64,000 bases of DNA from Thamnidium elegans (Eukaryota; Mucoromycota; Mucoromycetes; Mucorales; Mucoraceae). Each line of letters opens with the position of its first letter. Positions within the stretch are counted from its first letter, which is position 1. The DNA lies in the NCBI GenBank assembly GCA_025201345.1, contig JAIXMG010000002.1:372001-436000 (forward strand), in the 5' to 3' direction. Positions 22,675-33,128 of the stretch are shown here, piece by piece. A model generated the notes under the pieces. The model was not told the origin of the DNA. It searched no databases and was given only the letters and a program-made list of their open reading frames with translations. The position numbers and the translations under genes are program-made.

Positions 22675-22846
22675 TGAAAAAAAAGGGGCCCTGTTACTGT
22701 TATAAAGCAACAACTAAAAAAAAAAATAGATTAGCTTTTTTTTTATTAAAAAATATATCTTTTAACATAAGCCACACTTCAATAATATAAAAAAAAAATT
22801 ATGCGACACAAAAAAGGTTTTTTTTTTTAACTTTTTTTCTTTTAAC
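22675..22846. promoter_or_regulatory. Short bidirectional intergenic promoter region
   Basis: 172 bp separates the start codons of the divergently read Pus3 and SET-methyltransferase genes, so promoters for both must lie here or overlap the genes. It is very AT-rich with several T-runs. No specific factor site is recognisable. Confidence 0.5.
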
Positions 22847-24631
22847 ATGTCAAACTTTGAAGAACAAGGTAAAGTTTTCTGTCAGTGGTTAGAGAGTAAC
22901 GGTGCTACTTTAAACAAAGATATTGCTATCAAGGATTACCGTAGTGAAGGAGCCGGTCGCGGTGTTGTAGCTACAAACGATATCAAGGTAAAAAAGCAAA
23001 TGAATTTTTTGTTTTACTATAGTAGCTTATATAAAAGAGTGTAGGAAGGTGATCTTTTGTTTTCGTTACCAAGAAACATTTTGTTATCTCAGCTCACCAC
23101 CTCCTTAAAAGATTTGGATGGTATTGGAAAAGAGTATTTAGAGTTACCTGGCTGGAGCCCTCTTATTCTTTCTTTAATGTATGAAAGTCAAAAGCAGGAT
23201 TCGTTCTGGAAACCTTATTTCGGTAAAGTAATTTTTTTTTTTTTTTTTTCGTGGTAAAAAAAAAGAAAAATGACTTATACATTTATAGATGTTTTGCCTC
23301 GTAATTTTTCTACTCCCATGTTTTGGGATCAACAAGATTTAAAGGAATTGAATGGAACTGATATTGTTTGTAAAGTATATATATATACGTACCAAGGAGA
23401 AGTTATGGGTATTGATTTTACTTTAAAATAGCAAAGATTGGAAAAGAAGATGCTGAAGCTACTTATGAAAGAGATATTAAACCCATTGTCGAGGTAAGAA
23501 AGACAGAAGGGGGAGGGGGGGGGGGAACAATTAAAGTTTTTTTTTTATTAATAGCTTTTATACATGTACAGAAATACTCTGATATTTTTGATAAAAATGT
23601 ACATAATCTTGATTTGTATCATTTATGTGGTTCTTTAATCATGTCTTATAGTTTCAATGACGAATTACAAAAGGCCGAAAAGGAAGAAAAAGAAGAAGAG
23701 GACTCTGAAGAAGAAGAAGAAGAAGAAGAAGAGGAACAAGGTTTAATTTCTATGGTCCCTATGGCCGATTTATTAAACCACAAGACTGGATACAACAATG
23801 CTAGATTATTTCACGAACAGGATAGCTTACAAATGAAAGCAATTAAGGACGTTGCTAAAGGAGAACAAATTTACAATACCTATGGAGATTTGTGTAATGC
23901 AGATTTATTACGTAAATATGGCTTTGTAGATGATGTCAATGAATTTGATATTGTTGAATTAGATGGACCTCTTGTAGTAGAATGCAGTTGTCCTGAAGCC
24001 GATGAAGAATTGGTTGAAAGAAAGATTGATTTTTTGATGGAAGAAGGTGTACTTGATGAGTAAAGTACAACTTTATGTATAAAATGTTGAACATAAATTA
24101 ATTATTTTTTTTAGATGTTTTGTTATTGATACAGAATATGAAATTCCACTTGAATTAATCATTGCTGGTAAAATATACGCGGAAAAAAAAAAGCTATTTA
24201 TATACACTCGTATTAACTCTTTTTTGTTTTAGTTCATGTATTATTAGCAACAAGTGATGAGTTTGAAAAGATGGAAGAGAAACAAAAGTTACCTAAACCC
24301 AAGTTGACACAAGAAGTGAAAAATGTAATTGAGAACATTCTCAAGAAACGGTTGGAACAAAGATATGATAGTACCTTGGAGGTAAACAATATTATATAAT
24401 AGCAAGTATATATATATATACATATGTACTAACTCTTTATTACAGGAGGACGAAGCAGAATTAACAAAGTTAAAAGACTTTAGTAACAAGAGAAGTGCGC
24501 TTATAGTTCGTATTGGTGAAAAAAAGATATTGAAAAAGACATTAGAAAAGCTTCAATCTACTCCAATTGCTGTAGAAAAGAGATCATCCACTGCTATTAA
24601 CCGAAATGCAGCTAAAAAACAAAAGAAATAA
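22847..24631 (+). CDS. RKM4: SET-domain lysine methyltransferase (Rkm4/SETD6-like)
   Basis: Eight exons (22847-22987, 23045-23222, 23289-23369, 23432-23493, 23572-24059, 24115-24167, 24233-24381, 24446-24631) give 445 residues. The layout is that of the SETD6/Rkm4 group: an N-terminal half-SET segment (GAGRGVVATNDIKEGDLLFS), a long helical iSET insert, then the catalytic core with MVPMADLLNHK and GEQIYNTYGDLCNADLLRKYGF (NH and YG motifs that bind S-adenosylmethionine), followed by a Rubisco-LSMT-type substrate-binding C-terminal part. Yeast Rkm4 monomethylates ribosomal protein Rpl42. A Glu-rich run (about residues 180-200) interrupts the insert. The tail is Lys-rich (NAAKKQKK). Which lysine substrate it uses is inferred only from family resemblance. 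Confidence 0.88.
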
Positions 24632-24762
24632 TTTTTCTAAATTTGTAATTTAATCTCTCTGTTTCACATTAAAAAGAAAATATAACCATATTTAGACCTT
24701 TATTTTTTTATTATTATAAAAATCCCTTTTTTTTCCCTCTTTTCTTCATTTTTTCATTACAA

Positions 24763-25478
24763 ATGATTGCTATTCCTTCTGTTCAACAAAGAAACAATTT
24801 TGATAATTTGATTGCTTATACCGCATCTAATGTAAATACACTAGTAGACTGCTCCAAAGAACGTTTATATTACCAACAGAAACTATTACCCACGCTTCCT
24901 ATATTTGTAAAACATCTTTTCTATCATTGCAAATTAACGCCTACTATTTTGGTCGTTGCACTTATTTATCTCGAAAGATTAAAAACTCATTTGCCAAGTA
25001 AATCAAAAGGAGGTAAAAAAAAAAAGCAGCAGATTATTTTATTTTATTATTTATTTATCAAAACATTGTTATAATAGAATTTGATACGCCATATAAAATG
25101 TTTATTGCTTCAGTGATTTTAGCAACAAAATTTATTGAAGATACAAATACGATCGCGCATTCAATCTATAGACTCGTGTCTCCGCTTTATCGTGCAAAGG
25201 AAATCAATGAAATGGAGAGAAGCTTTTTAGGTAATATACACATTAAAAAAAAAACTTTTTTTATTTCACTAAAAAAAACCCCTTATCTATTTAGGCGTGA
25301 TAAAGGTAATTTATAATATGTATCAGCGTTTTATATAATTGCATAACTTACATATATTTCTTTTTTTTAGTATGATTTATTTGTTGACCTTACGCAAGTG
25401 AGTAAATTCATACAAGATCATAAAGATATCATTGAAACAGAGCTTGCAAACAAATTCAGTGAAACATTTGCTGTTTAA
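24763..25478 (+). CDS. Small Pho80/PCL-type cyclin
   Basis: Exons 24763-25012, 25078-25230, an 11-nt microexon 25295-25305, and 25371-25478 give 173 residues. The single cyclin box shows the Pho80/PCL pattern: PILVKH-like IFVKHLFYHCKLTPTILVVAL, IYLERLK, FDTPYKMFIASVILATKF, and EINEMERSFLG(VIKYDLFVDL). Proteins of this family activate Pho85/CDK5-type kinases and control phosphate response, glycogen or cell-cycle entry. The microexon encodes the GVIK junction; skipping it would break the frame inside the conserved NxLxxDLFV-type helix, which supports it. The gene follows the SET gene by 131 bp on the same strand. Partner kinase and pathway cannot be told from sequence. Confidence 0.85.
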
Positions 25479-26380
25479 AACTTTCTTGGCATAGCGGGAC
25501 TAAACGGGAATCACTACCTATTTACCGATTTTATTTATTATTAACAAGAAAACCTTCAACGCACATAATCAACCCTACATGTTTTGTCGATTTTTCTTTT
25601 AAAAAAAAAAATGTCCATTTTATCGATAAATAAAATATTATTTTGTCGACTAATTTGTTGGGTCAGTTAATTAACTTTTTATTTTTTTTATTTGTCATTT
25701 TTCTATTTGTCATTTTTCTATTTGTCGATCTTTATAGTAATCACAAAGGTGTAAATTATACCTGTTTGACACAATGTACCCTTATTATCATCAGTGCTAC
25801 TTTACGCTAACTACAAACAATAGTGGTGAGAGGATTGGCTGCAAATACCCATGACTAAGCTCTTGCTCTTCTACTTTACGATCTAACGATATATGATCAG
25901 GAAGAATATTCAATCTAAATAATTAAAGTTATTCAAACAATTATATTATACCTTTTTTACTTACAATATTTTAAATATATTACTATAAACCAATAATCCT
26001 TCAACATGTTTATTTATTTTTTTTCGTTTTCCACTGCCTTTTAAACTTGTGATCGAAATCTGCATTTGTCGAAGGATATCTTTTTCAAAAATGAATTAGA
26101 TTCTATCTCAAGTTAAAAAAGCAATTTTCCCTCTGTAAAAAAAATAATATCAGTAATCTAAATCATAGCGAATACCCTTTGAACCTTTTTCAACAGTTCC
26201 TGTCACTTGGATTTTTTTTTATTATACTTTAATACATATGAGCGATTGAGTCTCTCTTTTTTTCTTTTCCTTCCATTTTTTTCCTTTCCCCCCCCCCCAG
26301 TGACTGTTTACAGTAGCAAGAAAAATGAGAGAAAAATAAATTCCAAGCGTGCACATATATTTTATCTCTCAACTAAAAAC
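25479..26380. other. Intergenic spacer
   Basis: AT-rich, no gene seen. A short direct repeat (TTTTTCTATTTGTCA units) lies at about 25690-25725. A pyrimidine-rich segment with a C-run (26280-26300) precedes the SRP9 gene. Confidence 0.55.
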
Positions 26381-26943
26381 ATGTACATTACAAACTGGGA
26401 AGAGTTCCAAAAGGCAGTAGAAGACTTGTATATTGCATCTCCTGAATTGGTAAAACCAATATAAAACTAACGCAACGAAATGATATTCATACCACCTTTG
26501 TTTTATTAGACTCGTTATGTTCACACTTTCCATCGTTCTGATGGAGACCTCGTTTTGAAAGTAACTGATGATAGAACTGTAAAGTAAAAAAAAAAACTCC
26601 TCTTTCAAAAAAAATAACGCGTATTCGAGCATATATTAAACAAGTTTTTTTTTTATTGTAGAATATCAAATACAAGACAAACCAGATGACCGATTTAAAA
26701 AAGTTTATCAATTTGAATAATGTTTTAATGTTAAAGATGATGAATAAAGAGATGGCCGGTAAATATATGTTCTCTTGTGTGTACGTCAAAAAAAAAAACT
26801 AATTTTTTTATTATTGTATAGACGAAGATACAGTGATACCTGATGCTGTTCCAGTGGCAGTAAAATCTGCTATTCCCGAAGTTAAAACCGTTTCTTCACC
26901 TAAACAAACACCAAAGTCAAAGAAAGGAAAGAAGAGAAGATGA
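26381..26943 (+). CDS. SRP9: Signal recognition particle subunit SRP9
   Basis: Exons 26381-26449, 26510-26578, 26662-26758 and 26822-26943 give 118 residues. SRP9 pairs with SRP14 to form the Alu-domain heterodimer that slows elongation while the ribosome is delivered to the ER. The sequence follows SRP9 closely: MYITNWEEFQKAVEDLY, then RSDGDLVLKVTDDRT, IKYKTNQMTDLKKF and LMLKMMNKEMA. A basic low-complexity tail (KSKKGKKRR) extends beyond the roughly 86-residue animal protein, as is common in fungi (yeast Srp21 is also larger). All introns split conserved segments and preserve frame. The gene is convergent with eS21, with 140 bp between stops. Confidence 0.93.
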
Positions 26944-27083
26944 ATAAACGTAGACACATATTTAAACAGAGAAAAAAAAAGTTTTTGTAAAATTTGTATT
27001 TATTTATAATGTTTTTATTTTATTATATAAATTATCAAGTATCTTTTTTTACAAGAGGGATAACATTAACAAAAATAAATTAT

Positions 27084-27514
27084 TTATTGTTGGTAAGAGA
27101 AGACGTTCTTCAAGTCTACGGAAAAAAAGAAAAAAAAAAAAAAGGGTCAATAAAAAAGAACTCCTAAAATGAGAAACCATTCATTTAAAAAAAATACTTA
27201 CAACCATCTTGTTGAGAGAGACGGTTAAGGGCGTCATCAGACTCAGCTTCCTTACGGAGGAAACCACAGAAAGCATAAGTGGCGAAAGAGTTAGTGGAAC
27301 GACCCTCGGCATCAACATCAACGACGTTAATTTGAACGGAAGCGTGGTCCTTGGCAGTGATGAGACGGTTGGTGGCAGAGCTATAAAAAAAATTCTGTCA
27401 GCAAAAAACACGTCCTTCTTTTGGTCTCTCTCCTTTTCAAAAAGTCGTTTAAACGAATATTTACCACTTGCGGGGGATGTAAAGATCGATGATTTGGCCT
27501 TCAGAGTTCTCCAT
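27084..27514 (-). CDS. RPS21: 40S ribosomal protein eS21
   Basis: Minus-strand exons 27465-27514, 27202-27380 and 27084-27115 give 86 residues, the usual length for eS21 (87 in yeast). The protein belongs to the small-subunit body near uS2 and is needed for 3'-end maturation of 18S rRNA in yeast. The match is strong throughout: [19 protein letters not shown], then [40 protein letters not shown] and [17 protein letters not shown]. Without the last intron the frame would run into a Phe/Lys-rich tail, so the small third exon is needed to restore the family C-terminus. Codon use is biased to C-ending codons, typical of highly expressed genes. Confidence 0.95.
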
Positions 27515-27823
27515 TTTTGATTATGTGTGAAAGAGAAAGATTTAGAAACGGACGCCTTCGCTTCAAAAGAAAATAGTAAACAAATTTTTTTTTTCAGGTT
27601 TGGCCAAGCCACTCGAAATTTTAAGGTGCCCTTTTTACGAACTCCGGTCTTTTTTTTTTTATGGGTCAAACTTCAGACGTGTACAAACAAAATGTAATAG
27701 TTACAAGGAAAATAATGCTACTTTATCAGATTAAGTTGATGGAAATGTATTTATTGTAACTCTTTTTAAATTTTTAAAAAATTAATTCTGGTATATGTGA
27801 TATATTTTTAATATTTTTCTTTT

Positions 27824-28335
27824 CTATCTGTTTTGCGTGCATGATACACAAAAGACTTGATCCGTTGACATGGAATAGCTATTGTTTTGCAATTATTAGA
27901 CTAACTATTTTAACTTTGGTATGAATAATAAAAACTTACTCAATTACGGAGCACGTACTACAAAACAGATATTGACAGGCACCGCAGTCTTGCAAACAAT
28001 TGTGACACAAGATATGCTCGCAAAAACTACATTTATTATATACACTTGCATTAGCACACCGTTGACATTTTTCTACCGGTGCTGGTTCCTGAGGCGCATT
28101 AAAATATTTATAAGACGGTGCTGCTACGGCTCTTGGTTTCGGTCGTTGTTGAGCCTTCATAAGAAGCGCAAAGGTATTTTGTGCTTTTTGAAAAGAAAAA
28201 AAAAACGGTTAAATATTATACTGCTTTTGCAAACTTTCGTTTTTTACCTGCTTGTTGCTTTATAACGGGATCTTCTTTCACTTTTTGTCTCAATACATTA
28301 GCAAAACTGCTATCATCAAGGCGTCTCTTTGTCAT
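27824..28335 (-). CDS. SIVA-like zinc-binding protein
   Basis: Exons 28248-28335, 27940-28183 and 27824-27878 give 128 residues. The N-terminus (MTKRRLDDSSFANVLRQKV) is basic and helical, followed by NTFALLMKAQQRPKPR and a Pro-rich linker. The C-terminal 60 residues are Cys-rich with spacing like the C-terminal zinc domain of metazoan SIVA: CQRC, CSFCEHILCHNC, CGACQYLFCSTC, then VIDYSMS and VFCVSC. In animals SIVA1 binds TNF-receptor family tails and Bcl-xL, and influences p53 and ubiquitination. Those partners are absent in fungi, so the ancestral role is unknown. The third exon is required: without it the frame stops before the last CxxC pair. It lies 309 bp downstream of the eS21 start on the same strand. 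Confidence 0.8.
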
Positions 28336-29010
28336 GTCGGTTTTTATTAGTTCACGTAAAAAAAAAAAAAAAGGGAAAAAAAATAAGACGCGGGTTCAAA
28401 AAAATAATTTTAACGAGTCCAAGGACCTTGGAAGTGGCAAAGGGAGCCAATCAAAACCTATTGTTTCTAGCGCTTTGGTTTTAATTACTCTATTGTTTGC
28501 GCGTGTAACGCGAGTTATTTAAGCAGTGTTATTGCAAGAATGTAAAAAAAGATTATTAGTCCACGTAGATCAGTATGTCGATCGCCATAGTAAATTAAAC
28601 CTTAAGAGCGTAACATATACAGAATATTTTTTATTATTACTTTATTTCTTTTACAGTTAACATTTTCTAAAATCAGTAAAAAACATCACCATACCATCAA
28701 TACAATTACAACGCTTCTCGTCAGGTTAAATCTAAGAGTGCGTAGAAAACACAAGCTAAATATATACACCTTCCCAAACAGACGGTACGCCGATGCTCAT
28801 AAAGCAGAGAGAGAGTATATAAGGATGAGAATAAGTGTTTTTTTACGATTTTAATTTAATTATATTTACGCCTTATTTTATTTTTTTTTAAAAAAAAAAG
28901 AAGGGAGGGGGGGGAATACCGACAGTTTTCTCTCTGTATCAAACAAATTAATTTACGCATTAGAAGGTCCTCAGAAAAATTAGAAACTGTACACTTTTTT
29001 TTTTTTTTTT
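28336..29010. other. Intergenic spacer before the CBM14 array
   Basis: Contains A-runs (28361-28382), AT-rich sequence and the 3' flank of the first decayed CBM14 unit. No gene seen. Confidence 0.5.
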
Positions 29011-29125
29011 TTTTGTGAAGTACATAGCGCCAGTAACGCAGAGAGCAGAGGTGAGAATAAGAACACTTGTATTTTGGATATGAAGTTCTAAATATTGCTG
29101 AATAAATTACTAACATTTACACCTC
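29011..29125 (-). pseudogene. CBM14 array unit A, 5' remnant
   Basis: Only the signal-peptide region and 5' flank of the CBM14 family survive. Plus-strand text GAGAATAAGAACACTTGTAT corresponds to the reverse of the family start, but the ATG is deleted. After about 25 codons the frame enters a T-run and is lost. The upstream flank retains the family sequence TAAATATTG...AAATTACTAACATTTA and a T-run/A-run pair (29125-29144). Confidence 0.7.
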
Positions 29126-29514
29126 TTTTTTTTTAAAAAAAAAGTTTAGTCTGCAGTTTCAGCCTCTTAGAATGTTGGTCTACTATACTCTGCTATTTTT
29201 ATCATTTCGCCTGTTTCTTGCTGATCGTTTTCGGTGCATAAGAAGTCCCTGTACAGAAACGTATATATTCGATGCATTTTAAACCTTGTTATATAGTGTA
29301 CTTGTTACGCAATAAAAAAAAAAGGATAACATATATGTACATATAACATTAGTATCGTCCTGTTAAGATTTACTATCTTGCGATAAAAAAAAGGGATATT
29401 ATGCGCTGTAAAAGAATAGTACTTAAAATGACAATAACTTTTTATTATTTATTATTATTCACTAACAAAGTAATGTTACGCCACCTAACATATATATTTA
29501 TGAAATTTCTAGTG

Positions 29515-29777
29515 CTTCGCCAATTGCGTCTCTGTAACATCGAAAATTTCCTGGAGTTTGGTAAGCGCCTACTAGGTAATTAAATTTTTGTCCTTGGGGG
29601 ACACCTCTTTAAGTCTCCTGAACAATCGATACAATCAACCTACACTTCACATTAATGTTCATCGGGCAAAAGTTGAGGGCGATCTTAACCTTTACAACCG
29701 TCTGAAGATGCAAAGACTGAATCAGTACCCGCGAGGAAGAGAACAGATATAAGAATAACAATACTTGGCTTTTGCAT
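29515..29777 (-). pseudogene. CBM14 array unit B, broken
   Basis: Starts with an intact signal peptide (MQKPSIVILISVLFLAG...SVFA) from ATG 29777 and reads SSDGCKG, then hits a stop after about 30 codons. Downstream, protein text of the chitin-binding module continues with two further stops or shifts (VDCIDCSGDLKRCP is readable). The conserved promoter flank with T-run/A-run (29826-29851) precedes it. A clear relic of the same family as the intact units. Confidence 0.75.
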
Positions 29778-30083
29778 TTTTGACGTGAATTTCTAAATAC
29801 TAGTAAAAAATTACTTATATTTATACTTTTTTTTTTTTTTAAAAAAAAAAAGAAAGAATGTATACTTGAAAGATTTTCTCCTTGCATAAAAATTGTTGCA
29901 TTAGAAAATTGATCTATTTTACGTATTATAGAATTCTGTACAATACATCTTAAGGCGTTACAAAGAACAACTAATATGTACAAACAATAACTTTTAACAT
30001 ATTCGAGAGGTATATAAATATAAATACTACAAAAAAAAAAACGCGATGTATAGAAAGGCAAAATATTTTATTATTATTACCAT

Positions 30084-30372
30084 CTAGCTATATATATACA
30101 TGTACACGTCCTCCTGCCCTAACAAGTGCATCCGTGTAGCAGTCAAAGCTTCCGGAATTTCGCAACCATTCGATTTGTTATTGAATCTTTGGCCTTGCGG
30201 ACACTCCCTTACGACTCCTGAACTACCGACGCAGTCCGTATACTTAATACAATCGCTTCTAGTAGGTAAAAATTGAAGTGGGATAAGTGAACCGTTTACA
30301 CCCTTACACATATCTCAAGATGCAGAGGCTAAACGAGTATTAGCAAAGCGGGGAGAGAATGATGATACTTAA
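30084..30372 (-). pseudogene. CBM14 array unit C, signal peptide lost
   Basis: The chitin-binding module is open (CKGVNGSLI..., SDCIKYTDCVGSSG, RECPQGQRFNNKSNGCEIP), ending at 30084. The ancestral signal peptide upstream contains stop codons, and the expected ATG-CAAAAATC start is replaced by an A-run. An internal ATG (30311) opens a 75-residue frame that would lack secretion. The distal final Cys is also not evident. Best treated as a pseudogene that kept its domain. Confidence 0.65.
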
Positions 30373-30569
30373 AAAAAAAAACTGTTACTCATCAAAAAAT
30401 ATTAGTTTGTTTATTAAAAGGTTCCGTACGAAAACATTATAAATTACATATATCGTTTTTTTTCTTATATATAAGCGATAAAAATCACAACGTGTAGGAT
30501 GACGATATCTTTTATTATTATTATTATTATTATTATTAAAGTGGTATTATACCATCGAGTTATGTACAT

Positions 30570-30848
30570 TTATTCGTATCCCTCTTCCCTAACAGGTGCT
30601 TTTTCGTAGCAAGGAAAATCTCCAGGAACTTGGCAAGTACTTGCTTCAAAATTAAACAAGAGTCCTTGGGGGCATTTTCTTGTGTCACCTAAACCATCAG
30701 TACAGTCGATATATGAATCACAGTCATTTTCATGAGGTAAATAAAGAGATCCACGCACACCTTCACAGTCATTTGAAGACGCTGAAACGGAGACTGTACT
30801 AGCAAGACAGAGAGCAGAGATAATAATAAGGATACTTGATTTTTGCAT
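30570..30848 (-). CDS. Secreted CBM14 (peritrophin-A) protein, unit D
   Basis: 92 residues from ATG 30848 (the frame extends further upstream, but only this ATG starts the signal peptide shared by all copies). Residues 1-23 form a signal peptide (MQKSSILIIISALCLAS...SVSA). The mature part carries six cysteines in the CBM14 order: C..., NDCDSYIDCTDG, RKCPQGLLFNFEASTCQVP and FPCYE. Spacing (C-x5-C, C-x9-C, C-x12-C) fits peritrophin-A, a chitin-binding fold. In fungi CBM14 is known from small secreted effectors such as Avr4, which shield wall chitin from host chitinases, and from wall proteins. Either role is possible here. Sits in a tandem array with a conserved TATTTATAC promoter region. One of three intact copies. 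Confidence 0.85.
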   Translation of the reverse strand: MQKSSILIIISALCLASTVSVSASSNDCEGVRGSLYLPHENDCDSYIDCTDGLGDTRKCPQGLLFNFEASTCQVPGDFPCYEKAPVREEGYE

Positions 30849-31334
30849 TTTTGATATAAATTTCTCAAGAGTGTTAGATAAGTTGCATGTATTTATACTT
30901 TTTTTTTTAGAAAAAAAAAAAAAAAAAAACTGGAACATTTCTCCTGACATAAAAGTGGCAGATCATCAAGTTTATAATGGCAGCCCCTTGAGAAATTAGT
31001 CCTTTATAATATCTTACTTTTATCATTTCACCTATTTCTTTTCAATCATTCTAGATGCATTAGAAGATTCTGTATAAATCATATGCTTTTAAAAATTTAT
31101 TATATATCGTATTTGAGGCGAAATAATAATTATAGTAATAAAAGATTAATGCATACGTTCAGTAATTTTTACAACATTAGTATAGTTGTTAACGTTTACT
31201 ATCATGAGAGAAGGAAAAAAAATAGATATGGGGTAAAAAACAATAGAACGCAAATATATTATTTTATTATAATTAACAAAGGAAAAGTATACTTTTTAAC
31301 TAAGTATATGTATATATTTATTTAATGACTTTTT

Positions 31335-31564
31335 AATCTTCGAGGAATTTTCCAGGAATTTGTCAGGCATACGATTCAAAATTAAACTTCTGTCCTTGCG
31401 TCCCCTGAACCATCGAGACAGTCAAAGTATAAAGTACAGTCTTTTACATAAGGCAAAAGAACAGTACAAGCCATATCTTACATCGATCCGAATTTGTAGA
31501 GAACGAACCGGCACCAGCAAGATAGAAAATAGAGATGAGAATGAGGATACTTGATTTCTGTATT
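31335..31564 (-). pseudogene. CBM14 array unit E, start and frame lost
   Basis: The family start codon ATG is ATA here (plus-strand TAT at 31561-31563 in TTCTGTATTTTG). The signal-peptide text is otherwise recognisable (QKSSILILISIFYLAGAGS). The chitin-binding region is readable only across frameshifts (DCLDGSG, GQKFNFESYA). It still carries the upstream element near 31761-31790. Confidence 0.7.
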
Positions 31565-31879
31565 TTGATTATGTTTTTTTAAAATAAAGTAATTCAAACA
31601 TTTCTAAATGTTCGTACTTCTAGTTTACCTTTTGTTTAAAGAAACACGAGAATTGACTAACACATAAAGTTTTATGTTGCTTAGAAAAAAAAAAAGGACA
31701 ATCGACGCGAGTGCCACTTTTTAGTCTCCTTAAAAAAGAATCTTTATGTTCTCCCCTTTTTATCAGTTTTCCTGTTTCTTTGGAATCATTACTTAAACCA
31801 ATACAAAAATATATAGTTAAAGGGAAGATATAAAACAGTAAGTAGTTTATTAATGTAACAGGTAAAAAAGATGGCTAAA

Positions 31880-31985
31880 TAAAGTTATTTGGACTTCGTC
31901 GCCATCGGGGACTTGACAGGTACTATTTTCGGCAGTATCATAACCAGATTTTTCTTCATTGAAATAGAAACTCAAATTACAAGTT
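31880..31985 (-). pseudogene. CBM14 array unit F, 3' fragment
   Basis: Only the C-terminal part of a chitin-binding module remains: the minus strand reads YFNEEKSGYDTAENSTCQVP, matching the FNFEASTCQVP segment of unit D. No signal peptide or promoter-proximal part is found directly upstream; the sequence joins the 3' flank of unit G. Confidence 0.55.
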
Positions 31986-32215
31986 TTTTCTACCGCATAG
32001 AAATAGTTGATTATCAAATAAATTGATCTATGAATTAGAAGATCTTTAGAAAAATTAAAAAATATACGCGATAAAAAAATATAATATGTGAAGTGGTCAT
32101 GTATTATTTTTATTATTATTAATGCATAAAATAATATTATGTCATATGTCTAAAGTAATGCTTCTAAAGGCCCTCCTCTTGACCCAGCAAGCTCTACAAA
32201 TAAACAGGCAGCATG

Positions 32216-32443
32216 TCAAATTTCTTTGCAAGTATAATCTCTGCTATCAAAGTTTTGTCCATAAGGATATCTCTTCGAGTCTCCTGAGCTATAAAAACAG
32301 TCAATGTACGAATTATAGCTTTTTTTATCAGATAAAAGCGCACGAGAAGTCAAACATTTACAGCCATCCGAAAATGCAGAGACTGAGCCAGTGCCAGCAA
32401 GGCAGAGCGCACAAATGAAAAGAAGAATACTTGATTTTTGCAA
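32216..32443 (-). pseudogene. CBM14 array unit G, start changed to TTG
   Basis: An uninterrupted 75-codon frame with a good signal peptide (QKSSILLFICALCLAGTGSVSA), but the initiator is TTG (CAA at 32441-32443 on the plus strand) instead of ATG. The module is degenerate: the Cys of the CPQG motif is Tyr (RYPYGQNF), and the frame stops right after DYTCKEI, lacking the last cysteine. Probably untranslated or translated inefficiently; expression data would decide. Confidence 0.65.
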
Positions 32444-32804
32444 TTTCGATATAAATTTCTAAATATTGTTAAATAAATCGTCTGCAGCTATACTTTTTTT
32501 TAGAAGATTTTAGTCAGAAAATAGTCCGGTGTGTTCTCTTATTTTACCGTTTCATCTGTTTCACTTCAACCTCCTAGATTCATACGGTTTTAAATCTTGT
32601 TACATAGCGTATTTAAAGGTACAATAAAAAAAGATTAATGTATACGGACAGTAGTGTTTTTTTTAGAATAATATAGCCTTGTTAAAATTTACGATCAAGA
32701 AAAAAAAATACATGGGATAAAAAAACTATAGGGTGGCAATATATTTTTATTATTTATTAACAAAGTAATATTATACCATTTATCAAGTTATTATGTTTAT
32801 GGGT

Positions 32805-33056
32805 TTAAACTCCTGATTCGATGCAATCAAACTCTCCTGCAATTTCGCAAGTGCTCGTCTGGGAATTAAAATAATGTGTTTCGGGGCATGTAACTAGGAC
32901 TCCCAAGCCATCAGTACAGTCATAGTACGCGTCACAAGCACGCTCATGACGTATTTTCCCTGTTCTACCGTTACAGTCACTAGGCGCTGCAGAGACAGAA
33001 CCAGCACCAGCAAGACAGACAGCAGTGATGAGAAGGACGATACTTGATTTTTGCAT
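32805..33056 (-). CDS. Secreted CBM14 (peritrophin-A) protein, unit H
   Basis: 83 residues from ATG 33056. Signal peptide MQKSSIVLLITAVCLAGAGS with an alanine-rich cleavage region (VSAAPS), then the six-cysteine module: SDCNG, RACDAYYDCTDGLG, VTCPETHYFNSQTSTCEIA and FDCIES. All six cysteines are in place, with aromatic residues at the chitin-contact positions (YYDC, HYFN). Intact start, frame and promoter (TATTTATAC at about 33105) argue that it is functional. Compared with unit D the mature part is about half identical, so the copies are diverging rather than being homogenised. Confidence 0.85.
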   Translation of the reverse strand: MQKSSIVLLITAVCLAGAGSVSAAPSDCNGRTGKIRHERACDAYYDCTDGLGVLVTCPETHYFNSQTSTCEIAGEFDCIESGV

Positions 33057-33128
33057 TTTTAATATGAATTTACTAAGAATTCTAAGCGGATTTAATTGCC
33101 TGTATTTATACTTCTTTTTATTTTACCT

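Noticed and set aside
31360..32418. Plus-strand open frames across CBM14 units E and G
   Set aside because: They are the reverse complement of the array units, which explain the sequence on the minus strand.
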